From Grifola frondosa (Eukaryota > Basidiomycota > Agaricomycetes > Polyporales > Grifolaceae), in contig LUGG01000004.1 of the NCBI GenBank assembly GCA_001683735.1, positions 248,001 to 312,000 of the forward strand: a DNA stretch of 64,000 nucleotides, written 5' to 3'. Positions within the stretch are counted from its first letter, which is position 1. Each line of letters opens with the position of its first letter. The translations under genes were made by a program, and so were the position numbers. The notes beneath the pieces are model-generated. The model did not search any database. It worked only from the letters and a program-made list of their open reading frames with translations, and was not told the origin of the DNA. Positions 52,801-64,000 of the stretch are shown piece by piece.

Positions 52801-53635
52801 TACATCTGCATTCTCCGACGAGCTGCAACGACAAGGCCAGACATCGACAGCTACTTACAACGCAGGTTTGGCCTTTGTGTTGTTTGGGACTTCCATATAC
52901 TGATCTGTCGGCCTTATGTTAAGCCTTTGACCGATTGGCTCGAGCAAAGCGGGCTCGTCTTGATGCAACAGACTCTATGGCTGCAGAGGCCCAATCCGGT
53001 TTCCGTTACGCGCAACAGGGTGTTGCATCAACATCCCGGAACATCGATGCAGTATCAGGGCGAGTGTTGTCAGAAAGTTCTGGTTTGTCCGTGGTCACGG
53101 AGACATACCATGGCTCTGCGACGACGCGCCTGTTAAGCCTGCGTCAGGCCACGCAATCTCTTATGGACGAAGGAATGAGGGAGGATATGCCTATGGGCTC
53201 GTCGCCGCGCAAGCGTACCTGGCACTACGTCGATGAGTGGCATCTGACGGAGAGCAGGGAAGTGCTGTTGAAAGAATGGAGACAACGAGGTCTGTCTTCG
53301 GTAGGGAGTGATACCTTTTTGGCGGAACACTTACCTCTACCCGACGGCGAAGAGGAGAATGTTGTCTCCCCCGATGAAATGATCGTGGACGACGAACCCC
53401 AGCGACTATTCGATGACCGGGAAAATTCTCCCTCCCCAGATATCTCTCCTCCCTCTGCCAGTTCACTTTCTTCTTCTAGCTCATCCACATTAATACCAAC
53501 ATCAGCCCCCCTGTTCCTGTACCGAAGAAACCAATAACTGGCTCGTCAAAGTCAGGACTTCCTACACTGGGGACACTGACAGAACGATCGACGAATGTGT
53601 TGGCTGGACGGCGAACTCGACGTACTCAGAGATGA
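49815..53635 (+). CDS. bimC: Kinesin-5, BimC/Eg5/Cin8 type
   Basis: This tetrameric mitotic motor slides antiparallel spindle microtubules. It starts [17 protein letters not shown], a basic disordered head. The motor has [28 protein letters not shown], the P-loop [24 protein letters not shown], the family-specific [52 protein letters not shown] and [18 protein letters not shown] long coiled coil follows. Near the C-terminus [17 protein letters not shown] is the BimC box, with SP where TP is usual, and the end is RRTRRTQR. Frame breaks near 50157 (extra C), 50899 (missing G in GRSGAENKRA) and 53508 (missing C) are all in mononucleotide runs. Confidence 0.93.
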
Positions 53636-53847
53636 CCCATTCTATACTGCTCTTCGAATGCTATAACTGGACCGTATTTTTATTTCTGTTAGTTTCTGCA
53701 CCAATGATTTTTGTTTCTCTGCTCTAATGCACTAAGATATCCGGTTGCTTACGTAAGGGAAGCTACTTGTCGACGCCACCGCCGCGCAGTAAAGAGAGAC
53801 TGTCAGTGTTGTACGCGCCTTTATTCACGACAACCTCCTCAACAGCA

Positions 53848-54402
53848 ATGGCCCACGCAGGCATCAAAAGTCGGTACTCACTTATCTGGGATTGGATTGA
53901 TTCATGTACTCAAGGGCGACTTGCAGCCGTCATTCTTCTCGCTTTCGTGCTTGCTGTCGGCTTCCTGCTCGTCATTCTATCATGCGCTCTCTGGTCCAAT
54001 TGGCTGCCTCTCTTAGTTGGTATGTGCACCCTTACCTCCCCAATGGTCTCTGGAGCTCAAGCTACTTGCAGCGTTGACATTTGTAATCGCCCCGTTGCCG
54101 AATGCCTTGTTCTCACATTGCGGCGGTGACGAGTTCTCCCCTGAATACGATGGCTCCGGTCCCGTGGACTGGGACGGTTTATTACAGCCTCAATAGTAGT
54201 GACAGGATTTGCACTTCCTCTGGTACTTGCGCATTCCGAGGTCATACACCCAGGAGCGTGTGGAATGTCAATCGTGGGCGGATCGTGAGTTGCACCGTTA
54301 TCTGCGTTGTCAACGTTTACATTGACTTGTCACAGGCTCATTTACGCTACAATATTAGCCTATGCGGCTACATTCAAGGAGCCGGCCTCAGATTTTGACT
54401 GA
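53848..54402 (+). CDS. vps55: Vps55/LEPROT-family endosomal membrane protein
   Basis: Vps55 forms a complex with Vps68 and controls traffic from late endosomes to the vacuole. It starts MAHAGIKSRYSLI. Four membrane segments are visible: LAAVILLAFVLAVGFLLVILSCALW, then PLLV-ALTFVIAPLPNALF, the segment with VVTGFALPLVLAHSEVI, and MSIVGGSLIYATILAYAATF. The FLLVILSCALW-NW and GFALPLVLAH motifs are diagnostic of the family. It ends EPASDFD. A frame break at GGG 54171-54173 is repaired by one G, giving DWGRFITAS. A longer upstream start in the same frame exists but adds no conserved sequence. Confidence 0.9.
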
Positions 54403-54623
54403 CAGATATATATTGTCGAGGCGGACGCTAGGACAGACGGACGCAAATTACACCTCGTCGCGCTCCCATATACTGTAATTCCACTCTGTCACTTGCCCAT
54501 TGGGCTGGGATCTGGCGCAACAGATTATACCTGATTCGAGTCTGGTATTGTGAACGGTTGCGGCAGTGGCCAACGATATACGCGATGAATAACGCAGGCA
54601 TATGTGACCTGACGAAGCCATTG

Positions 54624-57600
54624 CTATGAAGGGTCGACTTGCACTACTGCTCTGAGCTGTCCACGGCCCACACGATTTGACTCCGCTGGACGACCCAATG
54701 CATGGACGTCTGCCGCCAAGTCAAACCGACCACATGATACGAAGGCAACAGGGATTTCTACCTCCTGGGATTCACCGTGCGCTAATCGTCCCAACGGGAT
54801 GTCTGCTAATGTGCCTTGGTAGATAACATGCTGAGAGGGCTCCAGAGTCAAGTTGAGAGTAAGAATGAGCTCTGAAGCTATGCAATGATTGTCAGGGCAA
54901 AATCGGGGACAACGAATGAAAAATTTGCTAACATGAGAGGTTGGTTACTTTGGTTCTCAGATAGACGAACTCGTTTGGTGGAGGTAGAAACTTGCCCCCT
55001 GCTTGAGCTACAGTAACTGGAGTGGCGCTTTGCACCTCATCGTAAGACACGAGCGACATGTGCACTCTTGCCGTTTCTACCCGCAGAGCCTCAAGCATTG
55101 GCAAAGTCATCCGTTGTTGCCGCAAAGAAAGGTGACCGGATCTGGTGCCACCGTTCTGGGTTTTCAAAGTAAGGAGACATGACAATGAGAAGACGAATTT
55201 GGCGGTCTGACCTCTCGCCAGCGACCGTGGACGGCCTTGAACAGTTCTTCCCGGTACCAGAAGAGTTCACGCTGAGCCTTCTCCTCTGCTGTAGACAACT
55301 TAGACTTATTGACAACGTATTGCCTGTCTGATAGAGTGGGGATTGGCTGAGATATGTCTTCTTTAGAAAGGGATATCTTCTTGATGGGTATGATAATTCT
55401 ACGAGTAGATCACCCTTATGAAAATTGATGTCTTCAGTAGAAGAATAACACATACCGGGATGTGGACCCTGGTGGGACGAGAGAGGTTATCGATGCCTTC
55501 TCTGTGTCTGATAACAGAAATTTTTAGCTCGTCACGACGGTAGATCCAAAAATTCGAAGACGAACCAGGCTTTGTTCGTTCGAACGTTACTTCGAATGGA
55601 AGGCCGTAGGTATTTCGTACCTCAACGGAGAAAAGACACCAGTCGGCAATGTCTCCAACATTCAGGAGTGCCTTCCGAGCCTTAGCCTCCAGTGACTCGT
55701 CGCCTTCAAGCTCTGTGTGCGCGGAAACAGTCGTAGTAGCCTCTGAGTACGACAGGATATCCATCGCATGGCATTCAAGCATGTGATATACAGTGACCAA
55801 GACAGGATAGGACAACTGTCTAGTGTGAAAGACATCCGATGGTTCCTGGAGTGTTGACTGTCGTCGGTGAACACATGCATAGGAAACATGAATCGTCCCG
55901 CTTGCGCTGTAAAGGCGTCAGCAAAGTCTGTAGGTTACATTTAAAACATGACCACGAACCATCCTACTTTACCAAAACAGTTCACGGTGACAATGGCCTT
56001 CTCACCAGGACCAACTTCTTGGGTCTCGTGGCTGCTATCCCAGGTAAAGACCGGTCTGTGGATGAGGTCATACTCTGTTTCGTAGGTCTCGAAGACAGAC
56101 AACTCTCCATCTGCAAGGGCTTGCTGGGCAGGCGCAATCGTGGAATCATCGAAGGATAATCGCATGAGATCGATCGGCAATGAAGATACATTCTCGAGAG
56201 TGATCCGGATCGTCGATCTGCATAAGAGAAATCAGTCAATGCGTACATGAGTTGCTGCAGTGCGAACTGACGTCTCTCCGTTATAGAGCATGACAGCTCC
56301 GTGGGTGAGAGAGGTACGCCGGATCCGTAGCAGAGGCTGCTCCGGGACGATCTTGCACTCAAGAAAACGTACGGGCTGCTTGCTTGACAACGCAGCGCCT
56401 TGAGTACTTTGCCGCTTATTACCCCGCTCCCACGGCCGAGACTCCAGTCCTGCGTGCTTTGATCGTCCCACTTCACATTCTATTGTGCTACGTCTCTTGA
56501 GACGCTTGTCCTCTTCCTCCTCGGTAGATAGGGGCAGCAGAAACTCTCTAGGAACACCACCAGGTGCTCGTACGATGCACCCGCGGATGACGAGGATGCC
56601 AGGTGCGAGCGCTTTGCCAGTAAATGTAACAGGATGGTACGAATTGGCAGGCACGATCACTGATGAGCCCTTGGACTCAAATTGTGCGCCAGACGTACTG
56701 AGTATGAAGTCAATTTCGATACTGTGCTCATTAACATAATGTGAACGTGCCTCAGTTGCAAGCTTTGCAAGTCCAGGTCGAAAACGTAGGGGTTCTGCAA
56801 TGTCACTACTAACTCAAAGTTCTCATTCTGTACTAAAATGATTTCACCCTATCGTCAAATTAAATTCATGAGAAACGTGTTAACAAGGGAGAAGGGAAAA
56901 GGTGTGACCTGTCCCGACATTATCTTCCGCGGATTGTAGAGGAAGGGATCCTTCATCCCTGCAAGTATTGGATTGATTTCAGAGGGCCGCCGTGAGAGTA
57001 CAGACATGGGCTTCTCAATAGGCAAGCGAACAGGTGGCAAACTACATTTCATCAGACAGATGAGAGTATGAGCAGTGCACAAATGACTCACGGAAGTATT
57101 CCTATGCTAACGATTGGTTGACCGGACCAATAGTCCACCGCTCGTCTGTCCCCTCTACGCTTCGCTGTCATCAGAGCCCGAGAAGCAGTGTTGTATAAGT
57201 GGTGCTGATCACCCTGGCTCATAACAGGGTGCAAAAGCTTCAAGGAGGATAGACAGAACTGGGCAACAGCAGGGTAATCTAGAGATATAGTCGCAACGCC
57301 TCGATATACATGAAGGATTTTGAGGAGATGTAAGCGCACCTGGCAAGGCTTCCGCTACAGCTATTGCTTCGCGAATGATGCCAATCTGCAGCTCAGGCCA
57401 ACCGAACGGCTCCCGCGAAGGCTCTTCTTCTTGGATAGAGGTGTTTTGGGAGCTCTTGCAATCTCCATTTACGTCGACGAGTTTGACGCCTTCTAGGTCA
57501 ATCCCATGCACTCTGCAGATATGCTTCACTATGCATAGAACACTCTCGTTTCCTTCATTGCTTTCGTTCTCCCGGATGCCTACGGCTCCTTGTCCAGTGG

Positions 57601-59489
57601 TCCCACCTAACCCTACTCCACGGATGCCTAACCCCATACTAAGAACCCGGGTACCGCCATTGCCGCTCTCTTCGCGCCCGCACACGACAAGGTCCATGAT
57701 ACACCCTAGCACCTCGCGAAGAATGTATGCCTCCTTGCGCACGTGTCCTATGGCGCCGAATATTGAGGCGAGAGTCTGTAGTGCGCGTATGCGCTCGCGT
57801 GCATCGAGGTGCAGCAGCCAGGGCCCGTGTGCTTGTGTGAGGGTGGCTGCAATCTGTGCACGAGTGATACCGGTGATTAATGTCAGGCGCTCGAGTTCCG
57901 CATATGATATACGAGTATTGGAGCGAGGGCTAGAGTTCGCATCTGCGCGGGGAGCGGCTGAGAGTGTAGTAGGGAAGTATGGATTGGGTCCTTGCTGCAG
58001 CATAGCCGTAAATGCGAGAGGACCCCAGCCCTTGCAGGACCAGACAGAGAAGAGAAGGGAGGCGTGACGCAAAACAGCGTCAGTATAAAGATACGCAAGC
58101 AGAGGATAGGTTGCCTCGGGTTCAGAAGCAGGTGCTGCCTTGTAGTAAAGAGCAATCGCTTGTGTCAGTTTATCGGAAACATCAGCCCATGGTTCCCTAT
58201 CGCCAACAGTGCCATTCTGAGGACGAAGTCGGGACTTCTATGAGTGTTCGGGAGCTCATTATGAAAGGTGTAACGAACTATGCCATGCGTTGAGGACCAA
58301 GCCTCAATGATCGGAATGGTGGCCAAGCCTTCCAATGCAGATGCGTGCCATACTATATCTTGTGGGCCCTTAAAAAGTGCTACTGCTTCGCTATACCTGC
58401 GTATCAATTCCAAATTAGTAGATTTGTAGAAAATGAGCGGAAATACGTACCATATAGATGCCTCTTCTAACCTTCCAGCAAGTAAGAAGAAATCGCCCAG
58501 CACTTTGAAGAGTCGTCCGTGAGATGACGCCGCCCCGATAACGTTGTGACGCTTTTTCACTGGTGTGGTTGGCAAACTTGCATGTCGGTGAGGCAGAAGC
58601 GATGGACCTGCGGAGGAATTACGTTTGAGGTTTAGTGGTGTTTTCGCGCGTAATGTCCCACTCGTCATTAGCTCAGGTTGACTATTGTGAGACGGTATGA
58701 CAGGTAAAGACTCGCGTCTAGGCTCGTCATCCAGTGACCTAGGCATCTCAGAAGGTGGTGGAAGGAAGGGAAATATTGAAGCATTTAAATATTCGTTCCC
58801 AAGAGGACTCTCCAGCGATTGCATCTACCACCATGGAGTAGAGTCAGAAATGAACTTACACTGAATAGGGCAAGGCACAAACCACTGTTGCGAATTCTCC
58901 AAGTATATGAGAGCATAAGTCAGCGAGTAAGGTGCCGATATACATCTTCTTGTGCCCCATCATGCTGGGAATGACGACCAAACCTGGGTAATTGTCGCGC
59001 GACTCGATATTGGTACTGTTATCGTTCTCCTCGAAAACGAAACAATTGCTGGCAATGGGAAATGTCGTATGATGCGGAAATATCTCACTCAATGCAACAT
59101 TAAAGTGGGAGAGAATGGAGGACAAGGTATCGGTTTGGGAGCAGGACGCTATGCCTACGACACCTAAAGGGAAATCGGACGCACGAAACAGAGCAAGCGG
59201 CGCATGCGATGCGGGAGGTGGATGCGAAGGATAGCTAAGATGAAGGTGTCCTGTAGCAAGAGGATTGGGCATGAAGCGGGCTATTGCGAAGGTTACATTT
59301 CAGATCGGCATTGAGAGAATAACCACGCACCTCTCTCATCTCTGGTATCGCGGGAATATCTCCTAGACGTATGCTATCGAAGCTCCTGATATCCGAAGCC
59401 CATTTATCAAAGGTTGCCCGACGAATGTTGCCAACCGGCAGAAGCAAAATCTGAACATGAGCAAGAGACGCGAAGGCGAATGGCTCCAT
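54624..59489 (-). CDS. trs120: TRAPPII subunit Trs120 (TRAPPC9)
   Basis: Trs120 is part of TRAPPII, the activator of Rab11/Ypt31 at the late Golgi. The start MEPFAFASLAHVQILLLPVGNI and IRSFDSIRLGDI are the family N-terminus. Further blocks are FHPHLHLSYPSHPP-like NPLATGHLHLSYPSHPP, PLALFRASDFPLGVVGIA, LVVIPSMMGHKKMYIGTLLADLCSHILGEFA, then SHGRLFKVLGDFFLLAGRLEEASIWY, LGPL...WHASALEGLATIPIIEAW, and the middle ASIGAI-like ALQTLASIFGAIGHVRKEAYILREV. The C-terminal half contains beta-rich segments (KNEFDF-type, RTKPGSSSNFWIYRRDELK, EVEIPVAFVSCGRFDLAADVHA) and ends VQVDPS. About 1,300 residues over many introns; I saw no clear frame break but did not check every junction. Confidence 0.88.
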
Positions 59490-59802
59490 GCCGTAAAGCA
59501 GGAGGTCCGCCTGAGCCAGAAACCCTGCAGTAGCTCGTAGGCAATGAAAAGACAAAAACCACAGATGTTCAGTAGAACGGTTGCCAAGCCCGAGGAATGT
59601 CGAATTGCGCTGTTAAGAAGTGCGGACTAGTACTGATAGCAGAGTCGGTCTGTCGAGCCGCGAGCGACGAGCGTGGTGTTCTACGCGTACGTAGCACGTG
59701 ATCTGACGCGTTCACACTGCACAGAACGTTGTAATTTGTCTCGGGAGTCAGTCGTCACAGCGGGGATCACCAATGTTTCTTTCCTTCGCCCAACCAATAC
59801 CG
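59490..59802. promoter_or_regulatory. Bidirectional promoter between Trs120 and Dpm2
   Basis: 313 bp between divergent starts of two ER/Golgi genes. The segment contains repeated ACGTA-like motifs (tacgcgtacgtagcacgtg near 59690), including a CACGTG E-box at 59696-59701. Either gene could use it. Confidence 0.4.
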
Positions 59803-60168
59803 ATGGTACGACGGCAGCACAGTTACTGTTGTCTGTAATGCAAATGTTGATGAGAAACTGCAGTGTATCAGTGACAAAACTTGCGGCGGAGTGATGCTCC
59901 TTGTTGCTGCGTTTACTTTCTTGTACTACACATTCTGGGCAATCCTCCTGGTGTGTCTTCTTTCTTTCTGTATCACATTATGCAGTAATTTATATCGCTT
60001 TCCTCAGCCGTTCTTTGATGAAGCTAGTCCTATTCATATTTGGTTCCCATCCCGGAATGGGCTGTCCGCATACCTGCATTTATAGTGATCGTTGGCATAT
60101 CTGCCATTGGATTTTTCGTTGGCTCGCTTATTGTTCAAGGTCACAGCAAAAGGGCGCGAAATTCATAA
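59803..60168 (+). CDS. dpm2: Dolichol-phosphate mannosyltransferase regulatory subunit Dpm2
   Basis: Dpm2 stabilises dolichol-phosphate-mannose synthase in the ER membrane, supplying mannose for N-glycans, O-mannose and GPI anchors. Reconstructed, it reads M|CISDKTCGGVMLLVAAFTFLYYTFWAILL, PFFDEASPIHIWFPSREWAVRIPAF, and IVIVGISAIGFFVGSLIVQGHSKRA: two membrane segments around the conserved PFFD...FPxREWA loop, as in human Dpm2. The first exon would be just the ATG, followed by a 58-nt gtacga...ctgcag intron. A second intron (gtgtgt...ctcag) follows AILL. The frame breaks at GG 60054-60055 and one G restores REWAVRIPAF. About 85 residues, the family length. Confidence 0.85.
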
Positions 60169-60258
60169 ATGCTACATCCTCAAAAACAGTTTTCAGATAT
60201 TACAAGATTGCAAGACGTCACAATCGTACACTGATGAACTATGCATAACAAGTCGATA

Positions 60259-63200
60259 TCAATTGGTAGTCCTCCGCCCCCTCTCCGTCATTATATACTG
60301 GCGTTTTGCCGCCTGTAACTTCTCCTCTGCCCAAATCTCCGTAGTGACTTGATTCACGAAGAACTCCAGTGCAACATCAGGCGGTGACTCGGTCATGCTT
60401 CGCAGCACTCTCGTTAGCTGTCAAAGTCGGAATGCCATGAGAAACCATAATAGCAACCCTGTCAGCAAATAAGATGTACCTTGGCCTCTGCTCGGACAAC
60501 CGTACGAAGACGATTGACAATGCGCGTCTGTGATGATATGTTCAATGCGACAACAGACCGGGACTGCCGGATGAACAAGAATAAGTCTGCTACGGATGCC
60601 CATACGCTAGATGCCAAGGGCTGTAATCAAGACAATCATTAGTAGGTTCAAGCAGGGCGTACTGCCGTGTTCTTACCGAGAGGTTTCCTGTATGCGCGTC
60701 TACTTCAAAAGCGCTGATGACAGACTCGAAAGGAGGCCACAATTCGTTCCAGACCATCTTTGAGGCAAAATTCTCCCCATCGCGCACCGTGCTTGTATCA
60801 TTTGACAGTTCCCGTTGATGTCCGGCCGCTTTGCGCGCAAGTAAGAGCCATAACTTGATGGCCGCATACGCATAACTGATATCCACGTATGCTATGTCTT
60901 GTGCATCGGGATCGGTGGATTGTTGTGGATGCTGATACGGTGTGAGAGATGTACTATACGCTAGTGAGAATGCAGAGAAGTGCTCGAATAGCAGCGCTGC
61001 CAACGCCCCAGATGGTTCATTAAGTGCGGCAAGGAGGAAGACGTTCCAAGCGCGGATGGACATGGGTCCTTTCTATACCAGGCGAAGGACAATCCTCGAT
61101 CAGTCTCACTCTTTGCTGCATCCGTGGAGAAAACTGACCGATAATCTTTCTAATATAGACGGCTGAGCTTCAGCAGTCTGAAGAACCAATTTTGCCACCG
61201 TTTGAGATGCAGTGAAGTTTGCTTGAGAAAGGCCTTCCATACGATTGTCGCCACACAGAAAGTCAAATGCATCATGAGCTAGAGAGCGTTGCAAGTCAAA
61301 AGACACGTAAGCAATTGTGCTGCTTCCACGATCGGGAGTGGCGGTCAGAGCCTAAGATGCGATAAATTTTTGACATTATAATTCCTTTTCGAAGAGCCCA
61401 ATAAGAGACTTACATCGATAAGCGCTGTGAGTGTCGCTGGAGATATGCGCGTCGTTACCCTAAGACTATCCCGTAAGATGTCAAACATCGTATTGAGGAC
61501 AGGATTCACTCGGACAGCATCAGAGCTAGACGCTGCTGTCTTGGCCTTTTTGAACAGCGCCGTCGTAACTTGGAGCAACCTCCTAAGACTCGCCACGGAA
61601 ACGTGGAACCGGCCAAGTGATGCACGTAAGAGCGTGTCCATAAAAGACAGAAGCTCCTAAACTGTCAGTCAGAATGATGCTTGACTGATCACATAGTTGA
61701 AGAAGCATACCCTACTCTGGGATTTGTTGTTTTGAATGAGCGTAGCAGATACAAGCAGAAAAGGACTTGGGTCAAATGTGTCGGTAGGCCAATCCGACGC
61801 TCGTCGGACGATTTGCACCAAACAGGTTCCAACGGCTAATCACGCAATGGAAAGTTGACGTGCCAACTGCACCGTCAGAAACATCCCACGCAAGGCGGAT
61901 GCACTCACTTTGCATTAAATCTGGACCATAGCCAGCATGATGCACTATTTCGACATACAATTGGATGTTGTCGACTATGAATTGGTTGAAATCCTGCTCG
62001 GTATTGATGGAACACTTCAGAACTTCGTGCAGCAGGGAATCCCGTAGACTAGTTTGATAATGCAGCACGATGTCTGCATTGGGGCTCGACGTGAACACAT
62101 ATCTGAGGACGGCAAAAAATTTCGATGAGAGTTTTCGCTGAGTCAGAGAAGGCCATAAAGTATTGGCTATGTCAGTGATTAATCTCAAGACAATAATATG
62201 AGAGTTGTCTGACCTTGCACAACACGAACATAACGCCAGTCCCAGAATATCTGGAATAACGAATGTGAACATTAAAAGACTGGATCTAAAGTGACAGTCC
62301 GTACCGAAACAGAGTTGAATACAAGAATAATCTTGTTTGGTCCACAAGAAGATCTTCACTGTTCTGCTCAAAATTGAGGTCCATCATCACTTTGGCTGCA
62401 ATCTCGATGACATCACTGCGTTACCCTCAAATCATCAGCACTCATATGTGTGAATAATACTACTACTATACCATATAAAGCTTCCTGGAGGATTGAAACG
62501 CTTGATATATGCTTGGCACGCCGTCAGACATAGTTGGCGTATTTCGTAGCTGAGGTCCATCAGCAAAAGATCTAGAATCCGTTTCATCGCTTTCCTGAGG
62601 TGCGGTTGCAAATCCTGCAAAGGTTTGCTGTCTAGGTCATGCTTGTGAATGACAATGATCAATGATTTGAGCATGCTCTTCAATGTGGTGAACTGCACGC
62701 ATTCCAACGCTTCCGCTTGGACGAAAAGTTGTAATAGAACGTCCACAAACACCGATCCTACCAACAGAGGACTTGTCGTCTCGTCTTGACCTCCCATTGC
62801 GGAAGGCGCAATATTATATGGCTCGGAGGAATCAAGAACGAGCGTTAGATCGTTCAAGCATGGGTACGCAACCGGCGGTATTTCGCCCAAGCCATCGAAG
62901 CGTACGTAGAAAGTATTCCCGGTAGGCTGCATTGCCACATCGTCGAAATTCAGCAAGCGCACGAGATGATCCTTGAATTTCAATAGTGGGTTAATATCAA
63001 TAGAGATACCGTCTGCGATCATTTCGTAAAGCGAGCGAAATAAGGGATGTCTATAAAGAATTTCAGCAGGGAAGTATATTAAGACGCTTGAGGCTCACCC
63101 GCAGATTGCTGAGGTCTTGATCCATGTTCCCAGAGGATATCGGTGTTGCTTTCGAAGAAAGGCCATACATTGACTACACACTAGTCAGAGAATTACTTGC

Positions 63201-64000
63201 ACGATGTAAGATTCAACTCACTAAGTGAGCCGACGCTGGTCCATCCTCATCATCGCCATTTCTTTGCATGAAATCGTTTTCAAGCAGGGTTTCGAATATG
63301 GCATCCCATGAGAGCACTATGCCATGTCAGAACACTCAGGCACCAATGAAGAAATGAAATGTGTACTTCTCCAGTTGGGGAAATGAGAACGAAGCTGGTT
63401 CAAGAAGGATATCAACTTCACACGATCAGCGATGGGAGATTTGACAAGAGCCTCATTCCAGCAAAGAGTTATAGCGTTGAAATGATCGGGAAGAAGCGTT
63501 TGGGCCCAGGTATCAACTGACAATCGAATTTCTTCCTAAATTGAGGCCATGTGATGAACAATATGGAGAGCGATTGATGAATAAACTTACTCTGTCATCT
63601 ATCCACATGCTCGAGAAGAAGTAATAGAATACTTCGATGACACTTGATCTCCATTGACGGTCTTCCACGTTGAAGGAAGGACTCGTCACATCCTCGATAA
63701 TCCGAAATAAACGCATCACAGCTTGCAACCTGTCATGGTAAGGGAACATGTCTACGAAGACATATTCGCATGGATCACTCACCGAATCTCCCAATCACCA
63801 TCTCTTTTGAACAAATCGTGTAGCAGAGCTGCGAACGGCTGAACATCCACCACAAGAACACGCAGGAGTATTGTGGTGCGTATTGAGGAGATTTCATGGA
63901 GTTGGATAGCGTAGAATTGCCACATGCTGGCACATGTCATCAGACCGCGTTCTAGTGCAAAGCAGCGTTGTCTTACCAGGCACAAAGAGTTGGTCCGTTA
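60259..64000 (-). CDS. Large helical-repeat protein, 5' end beyond the window (possibly UNC80-like)
   Basis: This gene runs off the right edge; the C-terminus, ending MTERGRRTTN, is inside. At least ten exons on this strand encode a continuous all-helical protein of more than 1,000 residues here. Recognisable stretches include FALERGLMTCASMWQFYAIQ, DWEIRLQAVMRLFRIIEDV, DRVKLISFLNQLRSHFPNW, LLKFKDHLVRLLNFDDVA, KRILDLLLMDLSYEIRQL and MVWNELWPPFESVISAFEVD. The pattern suits HEAT/ARM-like repeats. My best guess is the fungal relatives of the cation-channel subunit UNC80, but I cannot support this strongly; other giant scaffold proteins are possible. The exons appear intact. It is convergent with Dpm2 (90 bp). 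Confidence 0.75.

Noticed and set aside
10448..60168. Reading the frame breaks as pseudogenes or programmed frameshifts
   Set aside because: They affect many unrelated essential genes, almost all sit in mononucleotide runs, and no slippery-site or stem-loop pattern recurs.

Overview
This window looks like nuclear DNA of a filamentous basidiomycete, probably an Agaricomycete. Genes are dense and cut by many short introns of about 45-65 nt with GT(R)NGT...CTNAY...YAG signals. They lie on both strands without operons, and nearly all are recognisable fungal housekeeping genes. About eighteen protein genes can be reconstructed, plus one intron-containing tRNA gene and remnants of a second.

Layout. 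1-17.4 kb: a left-truncated disordered protein (-), a USP7-type deubiquitinase (+), Sec66 (-), mitochondrial citrate synthase (+), a conserved unknown protein with a proline-rich tail (-), and the PP2A B56 subunit (+). 17.4-25.7 kb: a gene-poor accessory island. It holds a roughly 1,140-residue DUF3435 tyrosine recombinase, the family of the Starship 'captains', and a second unknown gene downstream on the same strand. A 3'-half tRNA-Val remnant lies on the left. An intact tRNA-Val(CAC), strong palindromes and a 5'-half tRNA-Val remnant lie on the right. 26.4-64 kb: a GT15 mannosyltransferase (+), PI4-kinase beta/Pik1 (-), Ost3 (+), Sec16 (-), a Pumilio protein (-), kinesin-1 heavy chain (-), Elf1 (-), kinesin-5/BimC (+), Vps55 (+), Trs120 (-), Dpm2 (+) and a large right-truncated helical protein (-).

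Many of the housekeeping genes serve the secretory pathway: ER translocation (Sec66), N-glycosylation and dolichol-mannose supply (Ost3, Dpm2), ER exit sites (Sec16), Golgi traffic and PI4P (Pik1, Trs120), Golgi glycan extension (Kre2/Mnt1 family) and endosomal sorting (Vps55). Several pairs are divergent over short shared promoters: Pik1/Ost3, Elf1/kinesin-5 and Trs120/Dpm2.

The most interesting part is 17.69-25.70 kb. It resembles a compact tyrosine-recombinase element inserted at a tRNA-Val gene. The recombinase reads inward from an intact tRNA, and the far end carries a 36-nt tRNA 3'-half direct repeat, as in bacterial genomic islands. The outermost 5'-half and 3'-half fragments have complementary acceptor stems, so the element may have split one tRNA-Val gene and may carry another.

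Quality note: at least fifteen reading-frame breaks in conserved genes fit a one-base change, and nearly all of them fall in mononucleotide runs. They look like sequencing errors rather than pseudogenes. CDS spans below ignore these breaks and include introns.
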